A DNA stretch of 64,000 nt from Cryptomeria japonica (Eukaryota > Streptophyta > Pinopsida > Cupressales > Cupressaceae). The stretch's first letter is position 1, and each line of letters begins with the position of its first letter. The position numbers and the translations under genes are program-made. This document shows positions 13,101-23,591 of the stretch, piece by piece. The notes beneath the pieces were generated by a model. That model saw only the letters and a program-made list of their open reading frames with translations, had not been told where the DNA came from and searched no databases. The stretch lies in assembly GCF_030272615.1 (NCBI RefSeq), contig NC_081407.1, forward strand, positions 268,368,075-268,432,074. Reading direction: 5' to 3'.

Positions 13101-14312
13101 ATGTTGGCATCTCGATGCAATATTGTAGAGCATTTGAAAATTGTTAAGGTTAAGGGTCAAATCGAGGCACCTTATTGGAAGGATCCCCAAATGTGGCCTA
13201 CGGGTGGTGCTATGGAGGATTGGCTTGAATTGTCTAGGATTTTGGCTAGTAGACATTGTAGCTCTCTTAAGGATGAGGATATTCTTTCCTAGAGCCAAAA
13301 TCCTAAAGGTAAGTTCTCGGTGTCTTCAGGGTATTTTGAATTGGATAGGAACGTTAATGGCTCCACAGGTGTCTCATGGTGGAAGCATGTCTGGAATGGA
13401 TTCTCTTGGCCTAAGTGCAATTTCTTCATTTGGTTAGTTGTTCAGAACAAGTGTCTAACTTGGGATAATTTGCGCAAGCATGGGTTCCAGGGCCCTTCCA
13501 TCTGTGTTTTATGAAATAAAAATGAGGAGTGTGTTTCCCATCTCTTCTTTCAATGTGAGTATGTTAGGGGGGTTTGGCATCACTGTTGGGTTGCATGGAA
13601 TCACACATGTATCCATTCAATCTCTCTTGTTGAATTATGGGAAAGAATGGATAGACCACCTATTAAGACCTCTTTCCTTCAGGTTGTCTGGGACATTGGA
13701 CCCACTTTTATCATTTGGCACATTTGGTTAGAGAGGAACCGTCGTATTTTTTAGGAGCTCGCCATGGGGAGCAGTTGCTTATGAAAAAATATCACTAGCA
13801 AGTTCAGGGAGACTGTTTTGGCCAAGTGTGACCTGCTTTACTCTGTTGACCCTAATGATTTGGTTGTTGTTAGAAATTTGATGTTGGAGGAGAATGGGAT
13901 TTTTCACTCAGTTTTTAGGTGATTTGGTAAGGTGAAGCAAAAGATTCACAGGGTGGGTCATTGGTCCTCTCCACCAGAAGGTGTTTTGAAAGTTAACATT
14001 GATGACTCTTCCAGAGGAAGCCCCGGGCATGCTAGAATTGGGGGTATTGGACGTGTTGGGGATGGTAGTGTTGTGCTCTTTTTCTCCACCTATATGGGTC
14101 AACATTCTAATAATATTATGGAGGCTCTTGCTATCCTTTAGGCGGTTGAAAGGGGTGTCACATTCCTTGAGAGTGGGAATATGGTGGTTGATTGTTTAGC
14201 TAAATGGGCCTCTAAGGGCTTGGACAGATGGGATGTGGATAATCAGGGAATTCTTTCCCATGAGTACTTACAAATTTTAGATAGGTTAATTAGTGACAAT
14301 ATGCCTGACTGA
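10180..14312 (+). pseudogene. LINE ORF2: AP-type endonuclease, reverse transcriptase, RNase H
   Basis: The endonuclease starts at ATG 10180 with the classic LSWNVRGLN motif and continues with IEETKL. Reverse transcriptase spans about 11400-12450: FRPISLCNVVYKI, then FIKLDMAKAYDRV, GDPLSPYLFI, and FVDD at about 12260-12272, in place of the usual FADD, with both catalytic Asp retained. A zinc-binding region is not clear. RNase H occupies about 13930-14312 (LKVNIDDSSRG, then MEALAIL, then VVDCLAKWA), ending at TGA 14310-14312. The reading frame changes at least five times and has several stops, so the element is inactive. RNase H downstream of RT is known for plant L1-clade LINEs. Confidence 0.85.
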
Positions 14313-14455
14313 ATGCTCTTTGTCAGGCCCTCTCTAGTCTAGTGGTTTGTTGGTGATCTTGGTGGAGCCATTGGCTTCTTCTCTATACTCTTTTTTTCTT
14401 TCTGAATAAAAATTTACCCCTTTTTTTCAAAAAAAAAAAAGTAATATAATGATAG

Positions 14456-14942
14456 TGTGAGATTTTGCCAAGATCAAGATCTCAATGAAATGTACAAAAT
14501 AAAGAGATAAAATATAGGAAAAGAATAAATTGTATTCTCATCAATAGATAAATGAACAATAGTTCAATAGTTGTTCATACAATGAAATGAGCTTGCATAT
14601 ATAGGCAAGGCGATATGGATATGTGAGCACACAAACATGACATATGGCTCAATAAGAAACAGGGATAGGTAGGAAATAGGTGTGGTAGGTAGGAGAAACA
14701 TTTAAATATTCCACATGAGGTCGATCACCCATCGAAGGTGGAATTATCACTCCACAATAAGTGGATATGATAGAGTAGTAACAAGATCACACCATAAAAG
14801 GTGGAAATTATCCTACACACACTATCCCAATGTGGCACAAACACCCAAGTGTATCATACCCAAACTACTATGAAATGCATTTCCTAAATAAAATTAAGTA
14901 AGGTGTAATAATATCCAACATGAATAATTATTTACACCAACA
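14456..14942 (-). repeat. Element E 3' LTR
   Basis: 487 bp, beginning TGTTGGTGTAAAT and ending CTCACA on the minus strand. It carries an 18-bp insertion at about 14720-14740 relative to the 5' LTR and otherwise matches it over its whole length with scattered differences (my visual estimate is over 90% identity). Adjacent at 14943-14951 is the polypurine tract, AAGGAAGGG on the minus strand. Confidence 0.88.
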
Positions 14943-15431
14943 CCCTTCCTTAAGTGCAACTTAGGGGAATGCGCTTAAGTCTACAATGCAACTAAGCAAC
15001 GCAAGATGGGTCCCAACTACGAGGCCATGTTAGGTACCCATGTACAAATGCAAATGCATGCAAACCAATGCAATTAAATTTGTCACAAAGCGAGGAAAGA
15101 GAGAAAAACCCAATGGGAAAAAACCCTCCCCCAAAAGAGAGATGAAAGCTATACAAGTTAAATCTCATAGAAGTATGTGAGGAACAAAACCCCATGTGAG
15201 GAAAAAGTCCCTCCCATATGAGAGAAGAAGAGAAGCTAGGAAGCCCCCCCTCAATGTAGAATCTACACCAATGATACAATGTCAATGCTATATGAAGAAA
15301 CTGCTCCATGAACATTGAACAACATTCCTCCCCTTAGGAAGAAACAAAACCAAAGGTGTATCCATGAAATCTCCCCAATCATGAAGGGAAGATGTAGGAA
15401 AAAAACTCATGATGAATGAAGTCTCTGAAAG

Positions 15432-17432
15432 CTACTCAAGTGTCCCCATGTTGATGTTGAAAGATACCCCCACCAAAGGTGGTGAACTCCTCCACACTAC
15501 TGAAAAAGGAACTCCAAGATCTAGTGGAGATGAATGTAGAACAATATCCAAAGACTCACATGTCTCCTCTAAGAATAAAGAGACCTCCTCCAGCTGTTGT
15601 ATGTAAGAATCCACAATCATGTCAACCTCAAAAGAATGATCATGTAGAGAATGAACAAGAGGGTCAGAGTGTTCCCTCACAACAATCAAAGAAGGATCAT
15701 CTTCATCAAAGAGAAGATGAATATCATCAATGATGTCTCCCAAATCTGCAATGTGGGATTCCACAAACAAACCTGCAATGTCTGTCAAGTACTCATCCAA
15801 TGAAACTGAAGCTGGAAGACATGAGATATCTTGTTGCACCGAATCACATGAAGGCAAAACTGTCACACTATCCACATCATTAGGTACAATAGGTGATGTG
15901 ATATCAATAGGAGGAGATGAAATGCAAGGCTCAAGAATGGGGTCACATGTGAGAATCCCCAAGTTCAAGTACCCAAAGTTCTCCTCAAAATATGAATCAT
16001 CATAAGAAGTGTGATCATCATGTGTAGAATCATCATATGTGAAATCATCATCAGCAACAAAATCTGAAAAGGAGTATAACCAAGATGCATGATCAACCAC
16101 CCTAGTCGCAATGATAGCTCTAGTCTCCAAGTCTCTAATGAAAATTTTGACAAGTGTTAACTCTATAATTCTCTTAGTTGCGCCATGTGTGATTTGATAG
16201 ATGGAAAGGAGTTTGTTTGTCAAGTGGGATACACACAACACATCATTGAAGGAGTTATCCCCAATGGAAATAGATCCTTTCCCAATCACATCCATGTATG
16301 TATGATTGCCCATCAAAAACTGCGACATGGCGCAAGGCTCAAATGTAGAGAACATAGACTGCGAAGATGCCATATGATGAGAAGCCCCTAAATATACAAG
16401 CCATCTCCCTAAATCATGACTTGTAGTAGCACACAGAGATTTTCCTTTTCTTGTCCCAAAAGAGTGAGTCTTCCCACTTGTAGAAGCCATGAATTCTTTC
16501 CCTTTTCCTTTTGAATGTGTGGAAGTGGAAGTTGATGAATCATCCTTCTTGTAGGAACTAGGAAAATCAATGTTGTGTTTTTTGAGGATGTGTGAGAGCT
16601 CATCAATCTTCTTAGAATGGCAATGATGCTCCTCATGACCAACCTTTTTACAATAGGCATAAGTAGGTCTCTCCCTCTTAGGTGAATTGTCCCTCTTGGA
16701 AGAGGATGAATCTCCTTGTTGTGGAGAAGGTGATGCTTTGTCCTTAGGCTTTGATTGCCATTTCTTCTTGCTTGAGTTGTCCTTTCCTTGATTTCCTTTG
16801 TTCCCTTGATTTGACACTAATGCTTAAGACTTATAAGTCTTAAGAATGCCAATGCTTATCAACTTATTTTGTTCCATCATCAACATTTTGGTGAAAGCAT
16901 CAAATGTAGGTATTGTGTAGCTTGAATCCATTGTCATCCTATGGGTTTGGAAACTAGAAACAAATGTTGCATATTCTTGTGGAAGTTTGCCCATCAAATT
17001 GAAGATCAATTGAGTATACTTCTTATCAATGCCACAATCCTTTAGTTGTGCCCTCAACTATTTTGCCTTAGTGACATAATCTTGTATAGTATCAAAGTTC
17101 TTGGGATCTAACATGGCGAGATCACTATCAATCTAATATCCCCTAATCTCATCAACTTGACCATACAAGTCTTGAAACTTTTGCCAAGCATCCTTGTTTA
17201 GAGTACATTTCTCAATATGAAAAATGAGATCCTTTGATACATACTTTCTTAAGGTACCAATTGCAATGATATTTTTAGTGAGCCAATCCAAGTGACCAAC
17301 AGGATCAGTGGGAGCAACAATAGTTCCATCAATATAATGAGTTAGTCCATTTTCCATAAGTTTACTCCATGCATCAATTTTCCAAGAAGCATAATTATGA
17401 GGAGTTAAGAGAGGAAACTTAGGAGAACCCAT
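15432..17432 (-). pseudogene. Element E gag (UBN2-type) with zinc knuckle and protease remnant
   Basis: Gag starts at ATG 17432 (MGSPKFPLLTPHNYASWK), typical of Copia UBN2 gag, and is interrupted by stops near 17131, 17060 and 16822. The last open part (16817-15432, 461 codons) has a Lys/Ser-rich linker. Next comes a knuckle whose first Cys is Tyr (YAYCKKVGHEEHHC), then a protease-like core WLVYLGASHHMA, where the family has DSGAS. The catalytic Asp is therefore Tyr. After that comes a gag-pre-integrase-like LLSIYQ region and an Asp-rich tail ending at 15432. The following polymerase domains are absent. The remaining ORF is surprisingly long for a dead element. Confidence 0.8.
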
Positions 17433-17492
17433 AGAAGTAAAATGGAGAGAAAACAAGAGCACAAAAGAACAAGAGACACCCCCCAAATTCAA

Positions 17493-19091
17493 TCAATCAA
17501 AGTACCCCCCCCCCAAAATAAAAATAAAAATAAATGATGATTTTTTGCACTTTATATGTAGTGCGTGTATAATAGGCCACTTGCAAACAATGACAAGGTG
17601 AAATTCTGATTTTTTTTACAACTATCCAAATAGGCTAAGAACTACAATGCAAAAGACCAGCAAGATAGATCTATGCAATACAAGTGCCAAATTGGCCAAA
17701 AAAGACCATATGTTAAAATTACAATTTCTATCCAAAATCGCTGCAAATTGATAGCATATTATGAGAGGAGAAAAAAATTATGCACTTTCAAAAACAATGA
17801 CACCTGTAAAGAAGTTCATATGAGCCCGAATGAAGTCCTAGAAGTTGCAAAAATGGGGATTGGATAGGTACAGTCACCAAAACCTAATATTTTTGAAAAA
17901 TATATCCATCAAAATCAGAAAATATAATGCCACCATGAGAAAGTAGATGAAAAATTAGCCCATTTCAAAAAAAAAAAGCACCAAAAAAGGAGCAAAAATG
18001 AGCAAGATATGGCCATTTGAAGATGAACTGCAAAATCAAAAAGCTCAATGAAGGGGGCTTGCCAAATTTTCAAAAAAATGATGACGTCAGAAAAACATGA
18101 GGTTAAATTTGGTGGTCATATGGTCGTCACCAAAACTTCGCCTCCCTACTGACTAGGCGTTTGTACTGTACGGACTGACAAATGGCAAGGTCTGATTGGC
18201 TTTTTTTGTTGTTGTGTCTGTATGGACACTGGCATGTCAGATGACATGGCAAGGTATGATCGTTGATGTGGTGGGTATGGTTCAGTGATGTGTCACACAC
18301 TACTACTGATGTGATGAGTTGAGTTGGCCTGGTGACTGGGCTACCACGTGGCAAGACACGTGTCTATGGCTGACTCAGATGCTGATGTGGCTGCACAGGA
18401 GGTAACATGTGGTGCTTATGTCAGAAAGAAAACCTACGTAGGACTGGTGGGAGAACTCAGATGTCAGAAGTCGGTAGGTGCATGACTAGACGGGAGGAGC
18501 AGACTGGGAGTAGGTCATCGTCGTCCGACAGGTGAGCATGGTCGACTGGGAGGTACTGTCGACAAGAGGGAGCTCGGGGGATGCTGTCGAAGATAGGATG
18601 CAATGTACAGTGGAAGTCTGTGAGTGCCAATTATTGAGGATTTATCCCTGAGTGAATAGGGTTGCCGTCAGGAGTTGGGAGAACAGGGTTGCCGTCGGGA
18701 GGAAGGCATAGTGGTCGGAGTTGTCGGAATGCACAGAGGTACAAGCTGTAGCGACCACGTCACCTGCAAATTCTACGAGCATGATAAGTACGGGGGTGGG
18801 GTCAATGTACCCCCCGTAACAAAAAATATGTTTTTTTGATTTTTTTTTTTTGAGACTTTTTCAAAAAACTGTACCATACTGCCCAGATTAGGCAAAAATT
18901 TTCCTCCAATCCCCAAATTTGATTTTCACCAAAATAGACTGAATTTATACTCAAAATTCATGGAAATGATCACCTGAATGCAATGGCAAGGTTGGATTTG
19001 GTCTAGGATGCCTCCAAAAGATGTTTCTCCTCAGATCTGCCTCTTGACGTCATAATAATGTCTCTCAAAGATGAATCAATGATGCTCTAAT
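17493..19091 (-). other. Element E leader, no gene seen
   Basis: About 1.6 kb between the PBS and the gag start on the minus strand. It contains a GC-richer block at 18120-18800 with several repeated 'gatgtgg/tgatgtg' words but no long ORF. Such long leaders are common in non-autonomous and packaging-competent LTR elements. Function is unknown. Confidence 0.5.
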
Positions 19092-19104
19092 GGCTCTGAT
19101 ATCA
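19092..19104 (-). promoter_or_regulatory. Element E primer-binding site
   Basis: On the minus strand this reads tgatatcagagcc. It matches the initiator-Met-tRNA type site tggtatcagagcc with one mismatch and directly abuts the end of the 5' LTR. Confidence 0.8.
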
Positions 19105-19573
19105 TATGAGATTTTGCCAAGATCAAGAGCTCAATGAAATGTACAAAATAGAAAGACAAAATATAGGACAAGAATAAACTGTATTTTCATCAATAGATAA
19201 ATGAACAATAGTTCAATAGTTGTTCATACAATTAAATGAGCCTACATATATAGGCACAACAATATGGATATGTGAGCACACAAACATGACATGTGGCTCA
19301 ATAAGAAATAAGGGTAGGTAGGAAATAGGTGTAGTAGGTAGGAGAAACAATAAAATATTCCACATGAGGTGGAATTATCACTCCACAGTAAGTGAATATG
19401 ATAGAGTAGTAACAAGATCACACCATAAAAGGTGGAAATTCTCCTACACACACTATCCCAATGTGGCACAAACACTCAAGTGTCTCATACCCAAACTACT
19501 ATGAAATGCATTTCCTAAGTAAACTTAAGTAAGGTGTAATAATATCCAACATGAATAATTATTTACACCAATA
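19105..19573 (-). repeat. Element E 5' LTR
   Basis: 469 bp, homologous to 14456-14942. Both ends carry a point change from the expected TG...CA: TATTGG at the start on the minus strand, and CTCATA at the other end. The TSD gatag follows at 19574-19578. Confidence 0.88.
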
Positions 19574-19578
19574 GATAG

Positions 19579-20708
19579 TATAATAATAGTTATAATAAAA
19601 TAATATTATAGTCATAATTGTAGTTAGAGTTAGGGTTAATGTTAGTTTAAGGTTATTATAAAATTGTCTAATTTTTAAAAATAAATAATAAATAATGTAG
19701 ATCATGATTTTAAATTATTTAAATATATAATGTTCTTTATTTTCCAAATACAATTTTTACATATGTTTCTTTTTACTTTTTTTTTAAAAAGAAAAACAAA
19801 TCATCTTATTTCATGGGAAAGAGCTTGAGAGCCTTAACCCTAAGACTATAATTTACATTTTTTTGTTTCCTTTTAGTTATTAAGAATTAATAAAAATTTC
19901 ATGGTTTTACACTTTCAAAAGAAATACACAAGCTTAAAGAAAGGTAAGGAAAATAGGTAAAGATAAAAATTATTTCAATGGATATTTTTTTTTAGGTGAG
20001 ATTAGGTAGAGGGTGAAAAAGTCTTTTTAAATTGTTGATTATTTATAAATATTTGTGGCATTTAATTTTAAAAATAATCTTTTTTAATGATTTGATATTT
20101 TTATATTAAAATTGTATAATTATAAATAAGTAAAAACAATTATGTGAATAACTTTTTAAAATAATAATATTGATTTTTAATGAAAATAAACATTAATTAA
20201 TTATATATATAATTAAAATAAAAATTAGATTTTGATTTAAGTTTGAGAATATAATCATGTAAATTATATTTTCTTTTGTATAAAATAAATTAATTTTATC
20301 ATGTTATAAAAATATATAAATTAATGATGATTAAATTTTTTAATTATAATTTTTTAACTATTATATAAAATAATTTAAATTTTTATTTTATATATTGGTT
20401 TTTAAAAATATGAAAAAGTAATAGAGGCTATGGACATCCAACAAAGCATAATGTTAGTAAGAGTTTTACCAAATATTGTAATTGTAATTGCTTTGATAGA
20501 CATGATATTAATTACTATCAACGTACTCATATTATCTACGTATTCATATTATCTATTGTAAAAATTATATTTCTACGATATTAAATATATAGTAATTAGT
20601 TGATATATAGTGTCTCATGTCGGATAAATTTAATGATGTTTCTTGAAAAAAATTCTCTAATTGCTCAAAATTTTTGGTCATTGGAAACTGTTACATGTGT
20701 TTTCATAT
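19579..20708 (+). repeat. Tandem unit copy 2 (right part) and copy 3 (truncated)
   Basis: 19579-20165 corresponds to 5190-5800 of copy 1 (including the 'gttagagttagggttaatg' stretch). From about 20190 the third copy of the unit begins with the same 'attaattaattatatat' block. It continues through the upstream exon-like block and into the start of the membrane-protein exon (shared 'ctgttacatgtgttttcatat'), where it ends abruptly at 20708 against gypsy sequence. Confidence 0.7.
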
Positions 20709-21811
20709 CTCTGGTTTCTTGGTATTAGCACAAGCATGACATGATATTTGTTCTAGTAGATAAATTGACTAAGGTGTCTCATTTTATACTTGGTAATCTT
20801 AAGGATGTATCAATGGTTCTAGCATAAAAATTTATTAAGAAAATTTTCTAGTTACATGGGGTACTTGAGACAATAATTTCCAACAGGGATGTGAGAATGA
20901 CTTCATGGTTTTGGACCACTTTGAATGCAGCTTTAGGTACAAGGTTGAACTTTAGCATAGCCTACCATCCTCAAACAAACAAATAGACCAAGAAGGTAAA
21001 TCAGGTAGCAAAAGACTTACTAAGAATGTACTGTATGCATCAACAGTACAAGTGGGAGGATTTCCTTGCTTTAGTTGAGTTTGTGTACAAAAACTCCTAT
21101 CACTCATTTATAGGTATGACACCATTTGAGGTTTTTTATGGGCATACGTGCAGAACACCTATCAATTGGGACAGGATAGAAGACAGAGTTTTAGTTGGTC
21201 CTGAACTACCTAAGGAAATGGAAGAACAAATGGTGTCAATTAAGGTTAGACTTAAGGAAGCAGCTGACAGACAAAAAAGTTATGCAAATAAAAGCAAGAC
21301 ATTATGACAGTTTTCAGAAGGGGATAAGTTATTTCTGAGGGTGAGACCTCACAAGAGCTCTATATCCTTCGGGATGTCCTCAAAATAGGCACCTAAATAT
21401 GTTGGACCTTTTGGTATCCTAGAAGAGGTTAATCCAGTTGCCTACCAACTTTCCTTACCACCCGCTCTTGCCCAAATTCACAATGTTTTTCATGTTTCAT
21501 TACTTAAACCCTATCACTCAAATGTTTCTCATATTCTTGATTAGTGTGCACTACAGGTATAGGACCTAGGGGTGGCGTTAGTGGAGCCCACTCAAATTAT
21601 TGATAGGTTCTCTATTCAGTTGCACAAGAGAGATATCTTATAGTATAAGGTCCAATGGGACCAATATTAAGAGTAGTGCTATATGGGAAAACACTAAGGA
21701 TATTGAGCGTTCTTTTCAGCATTTACTTTGATGGATTTAGTTATTATTTTTATTTCATGCATGTTTATGAAATAAGACATCTAGACGATGTCTCTTCCTA
21801 GTGGGGAAGGA
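20709..21811 (+). pseudogene. Ty3/gypsy integrase C-terminal part, 3' fragment of pol
   Basis: The translation in one frame, with stops, gives integrase core landmarks: IFVLVDKLTKVSHF, then WFWTTLNAALGTRLNFSIAYHPQTN, then KDLLRMY. It continues as an open stretch at 21026-21307 with NSYHSFIGMTPFEVFYGHTCRTP and DRQKSYANKSKTL. The C-terminal part has the [22 protein letters not shown] motif, the INT C-terminal/GPF-type domain, followed by [12 protein letters not shown]. Several stops fall at codons where the family has Gln (for example QTNK then stop then TK). The 5' part of the element is missing. Confidence 0.88.
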
Positions 21812-22129
21812 TGTCAGGAACCAAATTTAGATTAATAATTTTTACTTTATATTATTATGCTAGACATTGATACTTGATGACATTTTAAATATGATGCTAA
21901 TAAATGTGCTTGACATTATGTTATTAGTGACATTATTTTAATGTTAACTATCATGATATTTAATATTATTGATGACAATAATGAAATGATAATCATGTGA
22001 TGATATTAATGAATTTTTATATGATGATTTGGTGTTTCTTCAAGTGTAAGGTGGATATAGGGTTGACCGTCGAAGATGGACATATGATCGAGGAGGGGTC
22101 TCCTAGCTCATTGGCAGTGACTCATGGAA
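21812..22129 (+). repeat. Gypsy 3' LTR, start preserved, end not resolved
   Basis: A polypurine tract gtggggaagga at 21801-21811 is followed by TGTCAGGAACC at 21812, a typical plant gypsy LTR start placed right after the pol reading frame. The AT-rich sequence to about 22129 looks like LTR. It is replaced near 22130 by sequence I assign to element F. No matching 5' LTR is in the window. Confidence 0.6.
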
Positions 22130-23591
22130 TGTGAACCTGTGCAAATACACAACAAATTAATTAATAATAAAACCAATTTAAAAGGGTGATAAATAAATTT
22201 AAAAATGACAAATAAATAAACAAATTATAATATTAATTAAAATCAAATTTATGTTTTTGGAAAGTTGAATTAATAAAAAATTAAAATTTAAACATAATTT
22301 GAAAATTAACTCTTGAGTTAAAATTAAAAACAAGAGATGAACCCTTGTAACTATAAGTCTAAACTCTCCAATTAGAGAGGGATAACTCAGTCTTCTCTAG
22401 AAAGTCTGAGTTCTTCCATTCCTTTCTCTCTCTGACTAACTAATCAAACTTAGTTGTCTCACTTGATCTCCCCCATTCACTCATGTATTCTCTAATCAAG
22501 ATCCATGTATCTTGGTGTGCAATGAAAAATGTGTGTGCTAAACTAAGGGTTAAAAGAACAAGCTAAATAACCAAGAAAACACAATACATCATACACCTCA
22601 AGATCAAAATGGTAAAATCAAAGCAAAAACACAAAGAAAATCTATGCAAACCCCAAATCCTTGCTTCGATTTGATTATTTTGTGATTGGATGTGTTCTCA
22701 TGATGTTGATTCAGATGCTCGATTGTGCTCCATGATTTGATTTGATGATAAAGCAAACAATAATGGATTTGATAAAAATGATAATGGATATGGTGAGAGA
22801 TAATTTCAGCAGAGTGAAGATATGGATATGAAAAGGTGGATGGTTTGATCTAAATTGAGGGGGATCAAATAGGAGAGAAGAGGAAGGGAAGGGGATGTGA
22901 AGGGGAGAAACTTGTCCTCCAAAAAGGGACAAGTGTCTCAACTAGGAGAGAGAGGGATGACATGTGTCCAAGAGGACACATGTCCATTTTGGACAAAGCC
23001 ACCCAAAAATGGAGGAAGAGACATGTGTCCCAAAGGACACATGTCTATTTTAAGCAAGGCCACCCAAAATAGGACATTTTCCTCAAAATGGGAAAAATTA
23101 GTTAGAATGTGCACACATGTGTGGGAGGTTAGAAGGGATAGGATAAGGTTAGTTGGAGGGATGACTAGGCTAGGGAAGTGGGTTGGAAGGATAGGGTTGG
23201 TTAGCATAGGATTGGAAAGAGGTTAGGGCGAAAAGTTGGTTAGAATGTAGGAGACATGTGACTAATTTAAATAATTAAATAATTATTTAAATATGGAGAG
23301 GGTAATTAATTAATTTAGGATTAATTAATTAAAGGGGATTGGAAAGGGAGCATTAATTAATTAGGAATTAATTAATGGGAATAGAATGGAAGGGGGATTA
23401 ATTAATTAGAAATTAATCAATAGGATAGGATGAAAGGATATTTAATTAATTCAAAGGGATTGGAAGGGGAGAATTAGTTAATTAGATTAATTAATTCAAG
23501 GAATGGGCTAATTAATTAAGATATTTAATTAATTAAATGGATAAGGGAAATACATTTGATTAAATTAATTAACCAAATTTAAGTGTCTACA
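22130..23591 (-). repeat. Element F 3' LTR (minus orientation)
   Basis: It starts TGTAGACACTTAAATTTGG on the minus strand at 23591 and ends near 22130 (plus strand tgtgaacctg). It contains many TTAATTAA-type tracts (23270-23560). At 22940-23060 there are two copies of an 'acatgtgtcc...aggacacatgtc' palindromic block. The adjacent polypurine tract GAGGGGCAAAA (23592-23602, minus) supports a 3' LTR. Its left edge is an estimate. Confidence 0.6.

Larger units (their letters stand above)
8422..14436 (+). mobile_element. Full-length but degenerate plant LINE (L1-type non-LTR retrotransposon)
   Basis: The element runs about 6.0 kb from a GC-richer 5' UTR to a poly(A) tail. It is bounded by a target-site duplication of at least ten bases, aaaagtaata, at 8412-8421 and 14437-14446. 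The uninterrupted target is visible in tandem unit copy 1 near 5178-5200. The order is 5' UTR (8422-9060), DUF4283-like ORF1 with zinc knuckle (to 10018), then ORF2 with endonuclease, reverse transcriptase and RNase H. The 3' UTR ends with a AATAAA signal at about 14405 and an A-run. Many frameshifts and stops show that it is dead. Confidence 0.9.
14456..19573 (-). mobile_element. Element E: non-autonomous Copia-type LTR retrotransposon (gag-protease only)
   Basis: Paired LTRs at 14456-14942 and 19105-19573 frame a 4.2-kb interior. The 5-bp target duplication gatag (14451-14455 and 19574-19578) is perfect. On the minus strand the order is 5' LTR, PBS, a leader of about 1.6 kb, a broken gag, a zinc knuckle, a protease-like segment, an acidic tail, a short 3' UTR, PPT and 3' LTR. 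I find no integrase, reverse transcriptase or RNase H motif. It inserted in tandem unit copy 2, about 20 bp beyond the LINE poly(A). Confidence 0.88.

Noticed and set aside
14992-15315. 107-codon minus-strand ORF in the 3' UTR of element E
   Set aside because: Lies between the gag-protease stop and the PPT, has no motif, and has the composition of an untranslated region.
22897-23226. 109-codon plus-strand ORF in the element F LTR
   Set aside because: Composed of the repeated 'acatgtgtcc' block inside an LTR, and no homologous protein pattern was seen.
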